The position numbers and the translations under genes are program-made. A DNA stretch of 64,000 nucleotides. It comes from Gracilaria gracilis. Lineage: Eukaryota; Rhodophyta; Florideophyceae; Gracilariales; Gracilariaceae. The notes below the pieces were generated by a model. It was not told the origin of the DNA, made no database searches, and saw only the letters and a program-made list of their open reading frames with translations. Below are positions 22,560 to 32,965 of this stretch, in pieces (the stretch's first letter is position 1; each line of letters begins with the position of its first letter). The stretch is from assembly GCA_030374805.1 (NCBI GenBank), contig JARGSG010000237.1:212246-276245 (forward strand). The letters are read 5' to 3'.

Positions 22560-24589
22560 CTGTGATTAGTGTGGCCCACACTATTTCGGTGAGGCTGATT
22601 TTGGACACCCTCACAAGAAGTAGTGTAGGCCACACTATTTCGGAACCCACACTAATAACGTTACGGATTTAATAGTGTGGCCCACACTAATTACAACTCA
22701 CGGAATTAGTGTGGGTGTCTGGCAGTACGAGATTGCGACATTATCAGTTGCTTCCGACGGAAAGACCCTCAAAGTTCTCGCGATACTTACGCACAATTCG
22801 TTGCAACTCAGGAAACAATTGGCGCTCCTACCACTGCCCGTTAAGATTCAGGGCCATACCGCAGCGGATCATGGCCTTCCTGGCGTACGAAACTCCATCA
22901 CTGTCGCATTGCGCGCTTACGGTTCGCACAGACTTTGCTCCCAACTTCAAGAAATAACGTTTCCCAGGATTTGTAAGTTTGCCGGATGACCTTAACCCAT
23001 CCGACCATAGTCCCTTCTCTAACAGACCCATCTTATGTTCGTCCCACTCTTTCCTCCAATTTGTCTTGAGCTTCTGAATTACGAAACCGTCGGCAGGTTG
23101 CACCAAGTGTGTCGCATTACACGGAAAGAAGCGTATCTCCGTGTTGCTCTCTGCTAGTGCTTGGTGTACCTCGTCGTTCAGAGCATGCGTATTTACGTTG
23201 TCAATGTAGAGGATCCGCTTTCTTTCATTCGGTAACCGAGTGAAAACCCTTTTCTCTCGTAGCCACTGCAGAAACACCCGCTTATCCATCCAGGCTTTCG
23301 GTCCTGTCCGGTACACGACACCGGGGACGTCGTCCAGTAGTCCACGCATGGGGTAATTCTTATCCGCATTCTTAAATATGAGCATTGGAGTTTCGAGTCG
23401 CGCGTTGGGTCCCCCCGCTATGAGCACCCTCATGGTTATACCGTCATCGCCAGAAACCACATCGGCGTAGCGTACGTTTGTATCGCCCACTAGCGCTAAT
23501 GTTTTGTGGTTGTCCATGTTCATGCAAAAGTGAGTTTCGTCTGCGTTGTATACATCTTCTTCCCGGAGGCCATTGGATTGGAAATCCCGCGCCAGCTGTC
23601 CGAGGTGGAAGGCCACCTCTCGCTCAATCTGTTTCTGCTTAGCTGGGGAAACCATTAACTTCCCGCACTGGTAACGGCTCACGACGCTGTATTTGGCCAT
23701 GAAGGATTGCATCCACCTCGGGGTTATGAGGTCTTCTACGGGCGTGTTATTGCGCGGATCAACAGTATTCAAGTTATACACTCCAATCGTGTTTCCCTGT
23801 CTGAGATGGAGCGCAAGACGTCGCAATAACTGAGTATTGAACTTCATACCGGACTTTCTCATGCGGTTGAACTCGTTGTATATGTCGGTGTATAGCGCTG
23901 CTACCCATGGCATCACACGGCGCCTTCTTCCGCCTTGCGTCTTGCAGTAGTGGCACTTTAGTCCTGTATTTGTATGCTTAACAAACGAATACCTTTGGGT
24001 CTTGGCTGCTCTACTGTGTCCTTCTACAATTGCTTCAAACTGTTTCCAGTACCTGCTTGCGCGCTGTAGGTTGGCTTTGACACTGCTGCGAAAGAAGTCT
24101 GGGAGTTGGGACACTTTCTTTGACGCAATATGCTTAAGACCATCTTGTGCCGCTTTTTGGATCATCCCTGTTGCTATGCCGGCTTTGTGGGTGTTGATCA
24201 GCACCATTTGAACCTTTTGCTTTGAGTTCGCATCGGGTTTGGAGTTGGATGCAGAGTGTTGCCCAGCTGGGGTGGTTTCTGTAGATGGAATTTTGTTTGT
24301 GGGCGTTGCAGCAGTGTTTGTGGTGCTCGCATTGGCTTGCATTTGAGCAAATGACGATAATAAAGAAGAGGCAAAGAGAGACATGATATAAAGAGTTCGC
24401 AGGGGAAACGGCTGTTGGAGAATGCGAGTGGCTACGGGGATTTGAATCTTTGTATTTTCCGCCCAAACTGTTTATATCTGTTGCAGACCCACACTAATTA
24501 AGTTTGTGATCGGTAAAGGTAAACGTGAAATGGTGTGGTCCACACTATATAGCGTTGCCACACTATTTTTCCACTCACACTAATCACAG
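22560..24589 (-). mobile_element. Innermost transposon of the nest, apparently intact
   Basis: Ends CTGTGATTAGTGTG... (22560) and the inverse (24589). Both ends carry arrays of the 8-base block CCACACTA and its inverse, often as palindromes AGTGTGG-CCCACACT (left copies about 22566, 22623, 22645, 22674, 22707; right copies about 24486, 24536, 24559, 24577). These look like transposase binding sites. It contains one long open reading frame and sits inside the dead Tc1 copy, so it inserted later. Confidence 0.75.
22828..24384 (-). CDS. DDE-superfamily (pogo/CENP-B-like) transposase, intact 518 residues
   Basis: Uninterrupted frame from ATG 24384 to 22828. Residues about 1-60 are Ser/Thr/Asn-rich. 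A Cys pair ('CHYCKTQGGRRRR') lies near residue 145. The catalytic core has 'VYNADETHFCMNMD' (first Asp), 'RILYIDNVNTHA' (second Asp) and 'PCNATHLVQPADGFVIQKLK' with the distal acidic residue after NATHLVQP. The layout resembles DDE_1 endonucleases of oomycetes and algae. The frame spans most of the element, has its stop upstream of the left subterminal array, and shows no defect. It would act in the nucleus, binding the CCACACTA arrays. The exact family is uncertain: pogo-like is the best fit. Confidence 0.8.
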   Translation of the reverse strand: MSLFASSLLSSFAQMQANASTTNTAATPTNKIPSTETTPAGQHSASNSKPDANSKQKVQMVLINTHKAGIATGMIQKAAQDGLKHIASKKVSQLPDFFRSSVKANLQRASRYWKQFEAIVEGHSRAAKTQRYSFVKHTNTGLKCHYCKTQGGRRRRVMPWVAALYTDIYNEFNRMRKSGMKFNTQLLRRLALHLRQGNTIGVYNLNTVDPRNNTPVEDLITPRWMQSFMAKYSVVSRYQCGKLMVSPAKQKQIEREVAFHLGQLARDFQSNGLREEDVYNADETHFCMNMDNHKTLALVGDTNVRYADVVSGDDGITMRVLIAGGPNARLETPMLIFKNADKNYPMRGLLDDVPGVVYRTGPKAWMDKRVFLQWLREKRVFTRLPNERKRILYIDNVNTHALNDEVHQALAESNTEIRFFPCNATHLVQPADGFVIQKLKTNWRKEWDEHKMGLLEKGLWSDGLRSSGKLTNPGKRYFLKLGAKSVRTVSAQCDSDGVSYARKAMIRCGMALNLNGQW

Positions 24590-25320
24590 TTTTCATTTGT
24601 ACTGTTGACGTTGCAGTTCTGATGCTGTATTAACTAAAGACTACAATAAAGGCTATTTCCATCTGGGACTGTGAGTGTGCGCGCCATTTTTTGTAATCGT
24701 GCGTATATTTTTGCATTGCTGTATGTATAGTGTTTCAAACACTGTGGTTCTGGGGAGGCTATTCAGGGCTTAAAACTGGTTTACACGACTACAATAGTGC
24801 TACTGATACAGGTAGACTACAGTGTGTACTGAAAGTGCTTTTACAAGTGGCTGTTTTCAATAAAAATACCCCGTGCGTATACTTTTGACGACCACTGTAC
24901 TACTGAGTAGAAAGTAAGAAAAGCAGTTTAAACCAGTGGAGACTTTGGTAAAAACCGTTAGGAGGCAATGGGATAACCGTGGAAATCTGACGAAGAATGA
25001 GACCGGGCACTTCGGTGCAAAAATTCTGGATTTTAATTGGACGAAAGGCGGCAAATGCCATGTCGATTTAAGGATTCGTCGATTTTGGGGTGTTAGAGAA
25101 GGGTGACAGTTACGCAAATAAAACCAGTTACGCAAATAAAACCACTTCTATCTGAATATGAATACTGATATTCCTAGTGGACTTAGCAAGGCGTTTGTGT
25201 AACAGATTAAGCTTCTAACGAGCAGCGATAATAGTCTAATAGCAAAGATATGGCCTTTTTACAAAAACGTTCCAAGATTTTTGGGTGCCTTGTCGATTAA
25301 AGGGTTGGACGGTTACTATC

Positions 25321-25753
25321 ATTTCCTACTTGGAGACCTTAGCCAGCTCACTTCGTTCGTACAATGGGTTGAGGCTACGCAGTCGCTTCGCTTTTACGCT
25401 CGCATCGCTGTTGGAAAAAAGGGAAGAAGGGAAGAAAAGAATATGACAACAACAATGACTTTAGTGCAAGCTACAATTATTAAAAAACCACGCGAAGCAT
25501 CAGCAAGCGTCTCCATCCATCATAGAACCAGATCAAAAACCCAACACACCCCCCTCGAACCCCGCCTTATCTGACCCATCTCAGGCCCACCCGCGGCAAG
25601 ACTTCTACACGCGGATAGGCCTGTCCAAAACCTCATCCGAGACCATTAACGACTTAGGCCCAGAATTAGCATTACGATTCCAGGATTCCATTTCCATTAC
25701 TACTTCTACTTCTGATTCCATGGCAGACTCACGACTGTCCTTAAAGATCCTCC
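25321..25753 (-). repeat. Split direct repeat B2 of the DIRS-type element
   Basis: 433 bp, near-identical to B1 at 25904-26334; starts ATTTCCTACTTGGAGACC. A unique 72-bp stretch (25754-25825) separates it from A2. Confidence 0.9.
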
Positions 25754-25825
25754 TGTCCTTTCACGGGACTTTCACGCAGGGTTAAAGAGGAAAGACCGAA
25801 TTGACCCTTGGGGAGGGGGGGCGGG

Positions 25826-25898
25826 TAGTCGACCAAAGAGAAGGCGTCATAGTTACTCCACTCGGAAATACAATTACTTACGCATTCGCTCAGTAATT
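25826..25898 (-). repeat. Split direct repeat A2 of the DIRS-type element
   Basis: 73 bp beginning TAGTCGACCAAAGAG, identical over its length to A1 at 31309-31381. Confidence 0.9.
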
Positions 25899-25903
25899 TT
25901 AAC

Positions 25904-26334
25904 ATTTCCTACTTGGAGACCTTAGCCAGCTCACTTCGTTCGTACAATGGGTTGAGGCTACGCAGTCGCTTCGCTTTTACGCTCGCATCGCTGTTGGAAA
26001 AAAGGGAAGAAGGGAAGAAAAGAATATGACAACAACAATGACTTTAGTGCAAGCTACAATTATTAAAAAACCACGCGAAGCATCAGCAAGCGTCTCCATC
26101 CATCATAGAACCAGATCAAAAACCCAACACACCCCCCTCGAACCGCACCTTATCTGACCCATCTCAGGCCCACCCGCGGCAAGACTTCTACACGCGGATA
26201 GGCCTGTCCAAAACCTCATCCGAGACCATTAACGACTTAGGCCCAGATAGCATTACGATTCCAGGATTCCATTTCCATTACTACTTCTACTTCTGATTCC
26301 ATGGCAGACTCACGACTGCCCTTAAAGATCCTCC
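25904..26334 (-). repeat. Split direct repeat B1 of the DIRS-type element
   Basis: Near-identical to B2. The recombinase stop codon (26322) lies within its inner end. Confidence 0.9.
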
Positions 26335-27305
26335 AAACCCCCAGCCCAACTTGGCAACGGTACGTTGAAAAGCGCTAGAGCATTGGTGACTACCGCCTCA
26401 AACCGATTTCGTTGTTGTGGAGACAGTTCGTTTAAGCTTTGATGAAGCTTATGGGGCTGGAGGTAGAGTTTAAAGTTTCTGTCGCTGGTCCACCGTCCTC
26501 TATATTTAATCTCTTCATCCGACAGCCTTCCAAATAACTTATCGGTCGTCGCCTCTCCAAACCGCAGCATGTGCGGAGTGACGGCGAAGGGCAACGACAA
26601 TCGGCTTGCAGAACGGCGAATGATAGCTCGAAAACGCGCTGGCGCATATGGGAATAGCTCAGCGCGCTCCAAAATCTTTCGTCGCTCCACTAATCTGTGC
26701 AGGAGCACAGCAATAAGATATGATCGAATTGTGACGGCCTCATTGCGCCCCCCGTTTACCAATGGTTATATTCATTGTTGCGTAATGGGGACGCCTTTTC
26801 CAAAAATCCCAAGAAAACCACATCTGCTACCTTCAGTTGCAATAGATCCCCCTAAACGCAAATACCCTTCAAAGAGTAATAAGAGTCCAATTCCAACATC
26901 TACTTCTCCGTACCGGATTAGGTCGCGTGCCATAGCGTATACAACCATCTCCGGACATACTCCATGATGCTCGGTTGGGCGACTCACTGCCCAACCGCGG
27001 ATGCTTAAAGATGATAATGAGAGTTTTCCTTGTAAGTGCGGTAAATAAAATTCCAGAGCGGCTTTAGCTTGTGCGACTCCTGACGACTTCAAACTTTGAT
27101 TAGCATTAAACAACTCCACACAATAACGCGTGAATAACCGATCGATGTCCTTAGCATTATTATAACGCCTATCCGACTCGCTCAACGTTTCCAGCCATGC
27201 CATGAACTGCTGCAAGTGTTTATCATAATTCCGGCGCGTATTAGGCCTTAGCCGCTTGTGGGCTAACTCAAACAGCCCGTGAGCGTTTGTCTGCTGGGTT
27301 GACAT
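26322..27305 (-). pseudogene. Tyrosine recombinase of the DIRS-type element
   Basis: Starts at ATG 27305 ('MSTQQTNAHGLFELAHKR') with an N-terminal SAM-like DNA-binding part ('RPNTRRNYDKHLQQFMAWL'). The catalytic part follows ('LLFEGYLRLGG' and, after two stop codons TGA and TAA near 26765, 'VTPHMLRFGEATTD'). It ends with 'IKYRGRWTSDRNFKLYL', matching the H-x-x-R, G-R-W and final Tyr pattern of DIRS recombinases. It integrates the circular cDNA. The two stops in the middle make this copy inactive. Confidence 0.85.
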
Positions 27306-29191
27306 CGGTAGGAACGTATAGACCGTCCATAAGCATGTTTCCCGCAAGCAGTAAGGCCGCAACGCGTCGACATATACGATTAAAGCTCATTACACTGCTT
27401 CGACCCTTCCGGAGAGCACCAATGAGAGCTTGATTATCGATAAAGATAAGCACTCGCGTTCCAAAGTTTGTTTTGTTGTCGTAAAAGCCAGCGAAGACCA
27501 AGTAGAACGGCTTCTCCCCTCAAGGAGATGAATGGGCATTTTCTTGCGCCAGCGGTGCCGAACAGCGAGTTTCCAGTCTTGGCTGGAAAGCCACTTATGT
27601 TGCTCGTCTGCATGCATCGAAAGCAAACGCAGAGGGTCCTCGACTTTTTTGTAAACCACTCCTCCACCCCATAAACTTGCATCTACGCATAAAACGTAAG
27701 TACAAAAGGGCGTAGCGATACAGGTGCGAATTAAAGGCGAGAGCGAAGTAAGGAGGTTCAATTCTTGCTTTGCTGCGATCGTTGCTTTAATTGTAACAGA
27801 AGCCGCGAGGCTCAACTGATACCCGCGCTGTAACACTGAGAAGAGAGGTCTGCGCAAGAGAAGAAACCATGCCCATTTTCCGAGCAAGCTTTGTAGCTCG
27901 CGCACTGCCCATCTATCTCGTTTGACGAATAGCTTCGTCTGCCAAATTAGCCGGCGTAGTTTGTCAGCGTTTGGCATCAGAACACCGTTTTCATGGACTT
28001 CTATTCCCAATACGTCGGTGCATGCCGTCGTCCCAGGCCACGAAACCTTTCGAGGCTGGGACGGCAGTTTACTCCGATCTGATTCCCGTATTACCGCTTC
28101 TAAGGCCCCCCTAGCCTTTTCCAAATCCGTTTCCAAGAGAAAAATAATCGTCCACATATGCTCCATAACTGAAATCTGAGATATCGATTAACCCTGGTAT
28201 CCAGTCCCTCGACGACAGTCCAGCCTTATCGAGCAGCTTTCTATAAATTGTCTGTGGCACATAAACGGAATGAGACCATCCCATGGGCATTGAACGCATT
28301 ACTGGATATAACTGCGACTCAGCGTGAACTATCGGAGGTAAACCGAAGTAAGGGCTCATCCACTCAGGCAACTTCATCCTGTGAAATTGATTGTCCATAT
28401 CCGATTTCCCTACATAAAGTTTCTGACCAGGAGCCATCCACAATCGTGCAAGGTGACCCGGGTTAGGCAAAATCAATTTTCGGAGGCTCATGGAACACTC
28501 TATTTGCATTGCGTGCGTCAACGATTAATCTCTGTTTGTCTTTTTCACTTTTCGGTACCGCGAAAACTCCATTCATCACCTTTGGGATCTCTTCTGTTAG
28601 CCGAATAAGTCCGGCTTCTTCTAGCATCTTGACCAACTCGCCATAGTCTTCTTCCCGTACGCCACAGAAGGCGGTATCAAGCGCTTCCCAATCGCTTGGT
28701 GGGCGCAAAAGTAGTCCTTCTGTTCCGTACGTTCCTTGGATGTCTTCAGGTAATAGGTCCAAGATATCGGCAGAGGCAGCCAGCCCGTGAGCTGGCAAAG
28801 AGACGCGCTCTGGGTTCAACCAGACCCACGTTCGTAGGTTGTGGTACTCAAAATCGGTTCCCTGCTCCTCTACAGAAAACCCCGCATCGAAATAATTTCT
28901 GCGGAAGGATTCTGCCCCGACGTCCCGTAAGTAGTTGGTCGCCAACCTTTGGATAGCGTTTCTCTCTCGACTCCAGTTTTCGCATGAGAAGACATGTCCA
29001 GCAAAGAGCCCATTGAGCCCTGTGACAAGATTGTACTCGACTTTCTCAACGGCCTTCCGTTTCCGGTACCGCTGACTCCGCCGCTTGCTTGTACGCCCTT
29101 GCTGCTCCCCTCCACAAGAAGGGACCCACGGTAGGGGAAACATATCCCGCTTATCCGGTGCACTTAAGTTCATATTTGTTGTTGTTGTCAA
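27268..29191 (-). pseudogene. Reverse transcriptase and RNase H of the DIRS-type element
   Basis: Pieces in several frames. 29191-28463 holds the N-terminal part and RT fingers ('VFAVPKSEKDKQRLIVDARN'). 28521-28111 holds the palm ('KSDMDNQFHRM', 'MPMGWSHSVYVPQ', catalytic 'AYVDDYFSLG'). 28166-27500 holds the connection and RNase H start ('YVLCVDASLWGGG'). 27501-27268 holds the RNase H end ('LIFIDNQALIGALRKGRSS', 'VNPADKRSR'). At least three frameshifts join them (about 28470, 28120 and 27520). The domain order RT-RH upstream of the recombinase is that of DIRS-like elements. Confidence 0.85.
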
Positions 29192-29209
29192 TATTTTTTA
29201 TAAACCTCT

Positions 29210-30277
29210 CTAAGACGTCTCCCTGCCTTCAGGCAGGGCAGACTTATCCTTCTTGGCCGGGGCCGATAGTTCCTTTCGTAGCTTAGCCGACTTGTGGAGC
29301 TTCCGCCTCAGGGATTCACTCACCAGTTCGTCATGCTCTTCCTCTAGCTCTCGAGCTGCAGCCCAACTTCCAGTTTTATCTGCCATAACAACGGCAGCGA
29401 GACGTCGAATAGAAAGTTCAATTGCAGGTTCGTTCTTGGCACGGATAATACCTTGAGAACTGATAATGCAATCAATAATCTTAGCCAACGTACACGCTTC
29501 ACGCTTATTACGTAGACTGCTTAGATGTCGAGCTTCAGTCCAGGCTGAAATAGTCGGATAATTAGTCAAGGCTTTTCGCAACATGTTCTCTCCTTCAAGA
29601 GAGTCCACAAGGACAGTTTGCTCCGGGAAGGGGCCACGCGCGAATTTCTTAAAGAATCGAGCGTTCGATCTTTTAGTCCTTCGCAAAGAAGTAGAAGAAC
29701 TGCCGCCAAGATCGTCATCATCAGAGTCTGAGGAATCATTCTCGGTTTCGTCGTCGTTATCGACAATTATTCCAGTCTTGACTCGACCCAGAGTTTCCAA
29801 CAAATCTTTCTTTTTGGTGCTACGATCCTTCTTCTTTAACTTCTGAAGTTCACTTTGGAGCTGCTCATGTTTTGCGTTCAGAACGGTCATATCCTTTTGA
29901 CGGGATTTTTCCATTTTCCTTAGCATTGCCATGATGTGACTATCGCCACTGCCTTCACCGGTTTTGGCTTTAGGCTGAACGCCCTCCACCTCATCCCCGC
30001 TACTATGTTAATCCTCCGTTTCTTCATCGGTTTCGCTATCAACCTCCCCTTCGCTACGCTCTCCTTCTACCCCACCTTCTAACGGATAAGTCCCGTCTTG
30101 TAACTGCATCAGGATATCATCGGTTTTTCCCTCTTCGGGTATTCCGGCGATCTCCTTTCTGAGCGCGTTTAGCAGAGCGTTTTTGCTAGCTTCGCGCTCC
30201 CCAAGATATCCGGACATATTATGTCCGAATTTTGCCCTGAAAATTTCCAGAGCGTCTTCTCCCCTCTTCTCACACAC
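29210..30277 (-). pseudogene. gag-like gene of the DIRS-type element
   Basis: One frame from 30277 to 29210, with an in-frame TAA at 30008. The N-terminal part is acidic ('GERSEGEVDSETDEETED'). The middle has a Lys-rich coiled coil ('KHEQLQSELQKLKKKD') and an Asp/Ser tract. The C-terminal part is helical and Lys-rich. There is no zinc knuckle, which is usual for DIRS gag-like proteins. Assignment rests on position directly upstream of RT. Confidence 0.6.
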
Positions 30278-31308
30278 AGACTTTAAAAGGGAGCATAAAG
30301 TCTGTTCTTTCTTGTTCTTATTATTATTGGCAGGTTACTTTCCTCAGTGAATGGTTAACCCAGACCACCCCGAGGGCTACTTTAACCCATAGCATAGACT
30401 TGCGCGTTTAGGAGGGGCTGCCTCCGACTGTGCGCTGCTCTAAATAGAACCAGTCGTCACCTGACTCCCTTTCGAGAGGAATTAAGTCAGGTCTCGTACC
30501 TGCCAGCCCCCTAGTCACCCGTAATAAATTACGAGTGACCAGTTGTACTGGACAGGCCTTGCACCACACCTGCCATTTCCACACACCGACTTACCACCTG
30601 AAGTCGGCACGGCTTCGAAACTCCACGATACCTTATTTTCTTGCCTTCAAATTCGCTTCGCCTGACATACACCGAAAGCTTTGATTAAAGACACGCCAAG
30701 GGCCACATCTTACGATGATTAGAAGGTCCGCCGCAACGCATCAGACCAAAAATAGACAGCGGAACCTCCCTTGAAACAAGTTTGGCTCTGACACCCAATT
30801 AAGAAAAGTCTAACATATGGTTTCCCGCTCTACTGCACTAGTCCTATAGCCTGAATATTGCCCAACTTGTGAGCACCGTCAACGCTTTGGAGCTTAATAT
30901 CCCTCGGCATTTCGTCGAATCTTCACTTTAAAGGCTTTGCCACTTGTAACGAATAATCACGCAATAGGTAAGACTCGCCAATCTCCACCGATATACCAGC
31001 CATTCACACTTAATATCCCGAGTTCGGAAAAATCCTAGTATCGGGCTTTGCGAGAACTAGCGTTTATTCCACCGCTCAGATCCACCCAAACTGCAAGGCA
31101 ATTGAGGCCAAGTCAAGCAGGGCTTCACGCTCTCGCATCGCGGCCCATCGAAGGTCTCCCACACGGCAGCCTCTTTCATAATGAATAAGCATACACCGTA
31201 CGGGTCTCACTTGAATATTATTTGACCCAGAACAGTTTCCTGCTCCACCTACCCTTTTAGCCAGCTTTCGCTGCCCAGTCGACACCACGCGGAGGTCGGG
31301 TTCGGATT
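30278..31308 (-). other. Leader region of the DIRS-type element
   Basis: About 1 kb between A1 and the gag-like gene. Only a short frame (31333-31076) starts in A1; it has no recognisable motif. Presumed untranslated leader or remains of an extra small gene. Confidence 0.5.
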
Positions 31309-31381
31309 TAGTCGACCAAAGAGAAGGCGTCATAGTTACTCCACTCGGAAATACAATTACTTACGCATTCGCTCAGTAATT
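31309..31381 (-). repeat. Split direct repeat A1 of the DIRS-type element
   Basis: 73 bp identical to A2. If the Harbinger insert is removed, similarity to A2 extends by about six bases (TAACAT) across the insertion point. Confidence 0.9.
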
Positions 31382-31564
31382 CTAAGGGCATCTCCACCCA
31401 GAGCACTCTATAACGGTAAAACGCTATAATGCGTGCAAACGTGGGCGTTTTTAATTGGCAGGCAGTATAACAGCTTACCGGCATACCGCCAAAGTAATGG
31501 TCATCTCCACCGGCGGTTTTGCGTCGCAAAGATGCCGCTAGTGGTCGCCACAAACATTGGCAAC

Positions 31565-32965
31565 ATGGAAGCATCCGTTTTGGACGATACTCTGCCATTT
31601 GCAAGCATAGCCGCATCATTTACTACACTCCTTGTAGCGGCTCTCAGTATTCGTAGGAGGATAAAAAAACGCCGCTTATCGAAAAGAAAGCATGGTGGCT
31701 CAGAAGTTGGGAAAGCTCCAAACCGTGATATTGGCCGCCAATGTGCAGCAAGATATATTGAAGATGCCTACTTTACCCCAAGCACGTTAATTAACCCTTC
31801 CACTGAACTATTAGGCCCTGTATTTACCGAAAAGGAATTTGAAAGACGATTCCGGATGCCACGGTCTGTATACGATCGAGTATATGCTGGAATTGTTGAA
31901 TCCGATATATACTTCTCTGAACGCAAAGATTGTTGCGGCCAAAAATCGGCTACTACCCATCAAAAACTAATTGCCGCTCTCCGGCAACTGAGCTTAGGCA
32001 TTGGAGCGGATGCTTTATGTGAGTTCACAAGACTATCAGAATCTACAAATCATGAATGTCGAAAGCGTTTTGTACGCGCCGTTTGCGACAAATTTGGTGG
32101 CGAATACTTGAGAAGGCCAAACGAATCTGATATAAAGACCATAATGGAAAGGCACGCAAAGCTTGGATTTCCTGGGGCACTGGGATCTCTTGATTGCTCC
32201 GGTTGGAAGTTGCACCGCGGTTCAGTCGCGGAGCAACGACGAAACATCGGTAAATCAGGAGATCCAGAACTGCGTCTGGAAACTGTCTGTGATGACCGTT
32301 TGTGGATCTGGCATTTGAAGTTTGGCTTCCCTGGTGCCATGAACGACCTTAACATTCTCGACTGTTCCCCCCTTTTTACTGACGTACGTAGTGGCGCATG
32401 GCCTTCTTATAAGCCAGAATTTAACATGGATGGGCATCTAATTGATTGGTTTTATTGGGTAGTGGATGGCATATATCCCCCGTTTCGAATCTTTCTGAAA
32501 ACAATACCGTACCCATCAACGAAGAGGGAAAAAACATTTGCGAAAGCTCAGGAAGCCTTTCGAAAGTCTGTCGAACGTGTGTATGCAGTGCTTTTCAGTC
32601 GTTGGAACATTCTTGCGAACCCGTCTCGCTTATGGTACACGGAGGACATGCAAAACATTATTACAGCTTGTACAATACTTCATAATATGATTGTGGAAGC
32701 CAGAGACAACGACGGGCATATGGGTACAGTTAACATTGTCAGTATTGACCCTGATGCTGCAGTGGTTCCCGTGAGATCCTTTTCTGCTCCTCTTGAGACA
32801 TATGAAAGTTCAGACTTTTATCGCTCTCACACTGACAGTACTGAAGATGAAAATGACCACCAACTACTAACTAACGCGCTGGCTGACGCAATATGGGGTA
32901 GGTTTGGAAAAGGTGAGCTCGATGAATACCTAGAGGATCATGGAAGTGGCAACATTTCTCTTTGA
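31565..32965 (+). CDS. PIF/Harbinger DDE transposase
   Basis: Open frame from 31433; ATG 31565 (AACATGGAA context) is preferred because the first 44 residues look non-coding and lie just inside the terminal repeat. The N-terminal part is basic ('IRRRIKKRRLSKRKHGG'). The DDE_4/plant-transposon core has 'RLSESTNHECRKRFV', 'GFPGALGSLDCSGWK' (first Asp), 'FGFPGAMNDLNIL' with a later Asp, and the distal region 'AFRKSVERVYAVLFSRW' ending with the typical 'ITACTILHNMIVE'. The tail is acidic. It excises and inserts the element at TWA sites, together with the neighbour gene product. Overlaps the 3' end of the neighbour by 28 bp. Confidence 0.92.
   Translation: MEASVLDDTLPFASIAASFTTLLVAALSIRRRIKKRRLSKRKHGGSEVGKAPNRDIGRQCAARYIEDAYFTPSTLINPSTELLGPVFTEKEFERRFRMPRSVYDRVYAGIVESDIYFSERKDCCGQKSATTHQKLIAALRQLSLGIGADALCEFTRLSESTNHECRKRFVRAVCDKFGGEYLRRPNESDIKTIMERHAKLGFPGALGSLDCSGWKLHRGSVAEQRRNIGKSGDPELRLETVCDDRLWIWHLKFGFPGAMNDLNILDCSPLFTDVRSGAWPSYKPEFNMDGHLIDWFYWVVDGIYPPFRIFLKTIPYPSTKREKTFAKAQEAFRKSVERVYAVLFSRWNILANPSRLWYTEDMQNIITACTILHNMIVEARDNDGHMGTVNIVSIDPDAAVVPVRSFSAPLETYESSDFYRSHTDSTEDENDHQLLTNALADAIWGRFGKGELDEYLEDHGSGNISL

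Larger units (their letters stand above)
21283..24897 (-). mobile_element. Tc1/mariner element, interrupted by a younger transposon
   Basis: Terminal inverted repeats start CAGTGGTCGTCAAAA at 21283 and end with its inverse at 24897. The right flank is TA, the left flank TG (the expected TA may be mutated). Inside lies a decayed Tc1-type transposase (21523-22519) and the nested element 22560-24589. Confidence 0.75.
20776..25320. mobile_element. Outer transposon of a nest (pogo-like ends, no own transposase)
   Basis: 29-base terminal inverted repeats at 20776-20804 (GACAGTAACTGTCCAACCC...) and 25292-25320 (inverted, ...GGGTTGGACGGTTACTATC). Both are followed inwards by a second shared block containing AATCGACAAGGC. 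After removing the Tc1-type element inside, about 0.9 kb of non-coding DNA remains, so this looks like a non-autonomous element. A related end-like sequence lies at about 25063-25115. Target duplication not clear. Confidence 0.6.
25321..31385 (-). mobile_element. DIRS-order tyrosine-recombinase retrotransposon with PAT/Ngaro-type split direct repeats
   Basis: Read on minus: A1 (31381-31309), gag-like gene, RT and RNase H, tyrosine recombinase, B1 (26334-25904), A2 (25898-25826), B2 (25753-25321). Repeat A is 73 bp, repeat B about 432 bp. The order A1-internal-B1-A2-B2 is the split direct repeat layout of PAT and Ngaro elements, used to make a circular intermediate integrated by the recombinase. 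No methyltransferase domain was seen. All genes carry frameshifts or stops. The right end has been hit by the Harbinger element at 31386. Confidence 0.88.

Noticed and set aside
30278-31308. Extra gene in the DIRS leader (31333-31076)
   Set aside because: 85 residues, no motif, starts within the repeat; not enough to call a gene.
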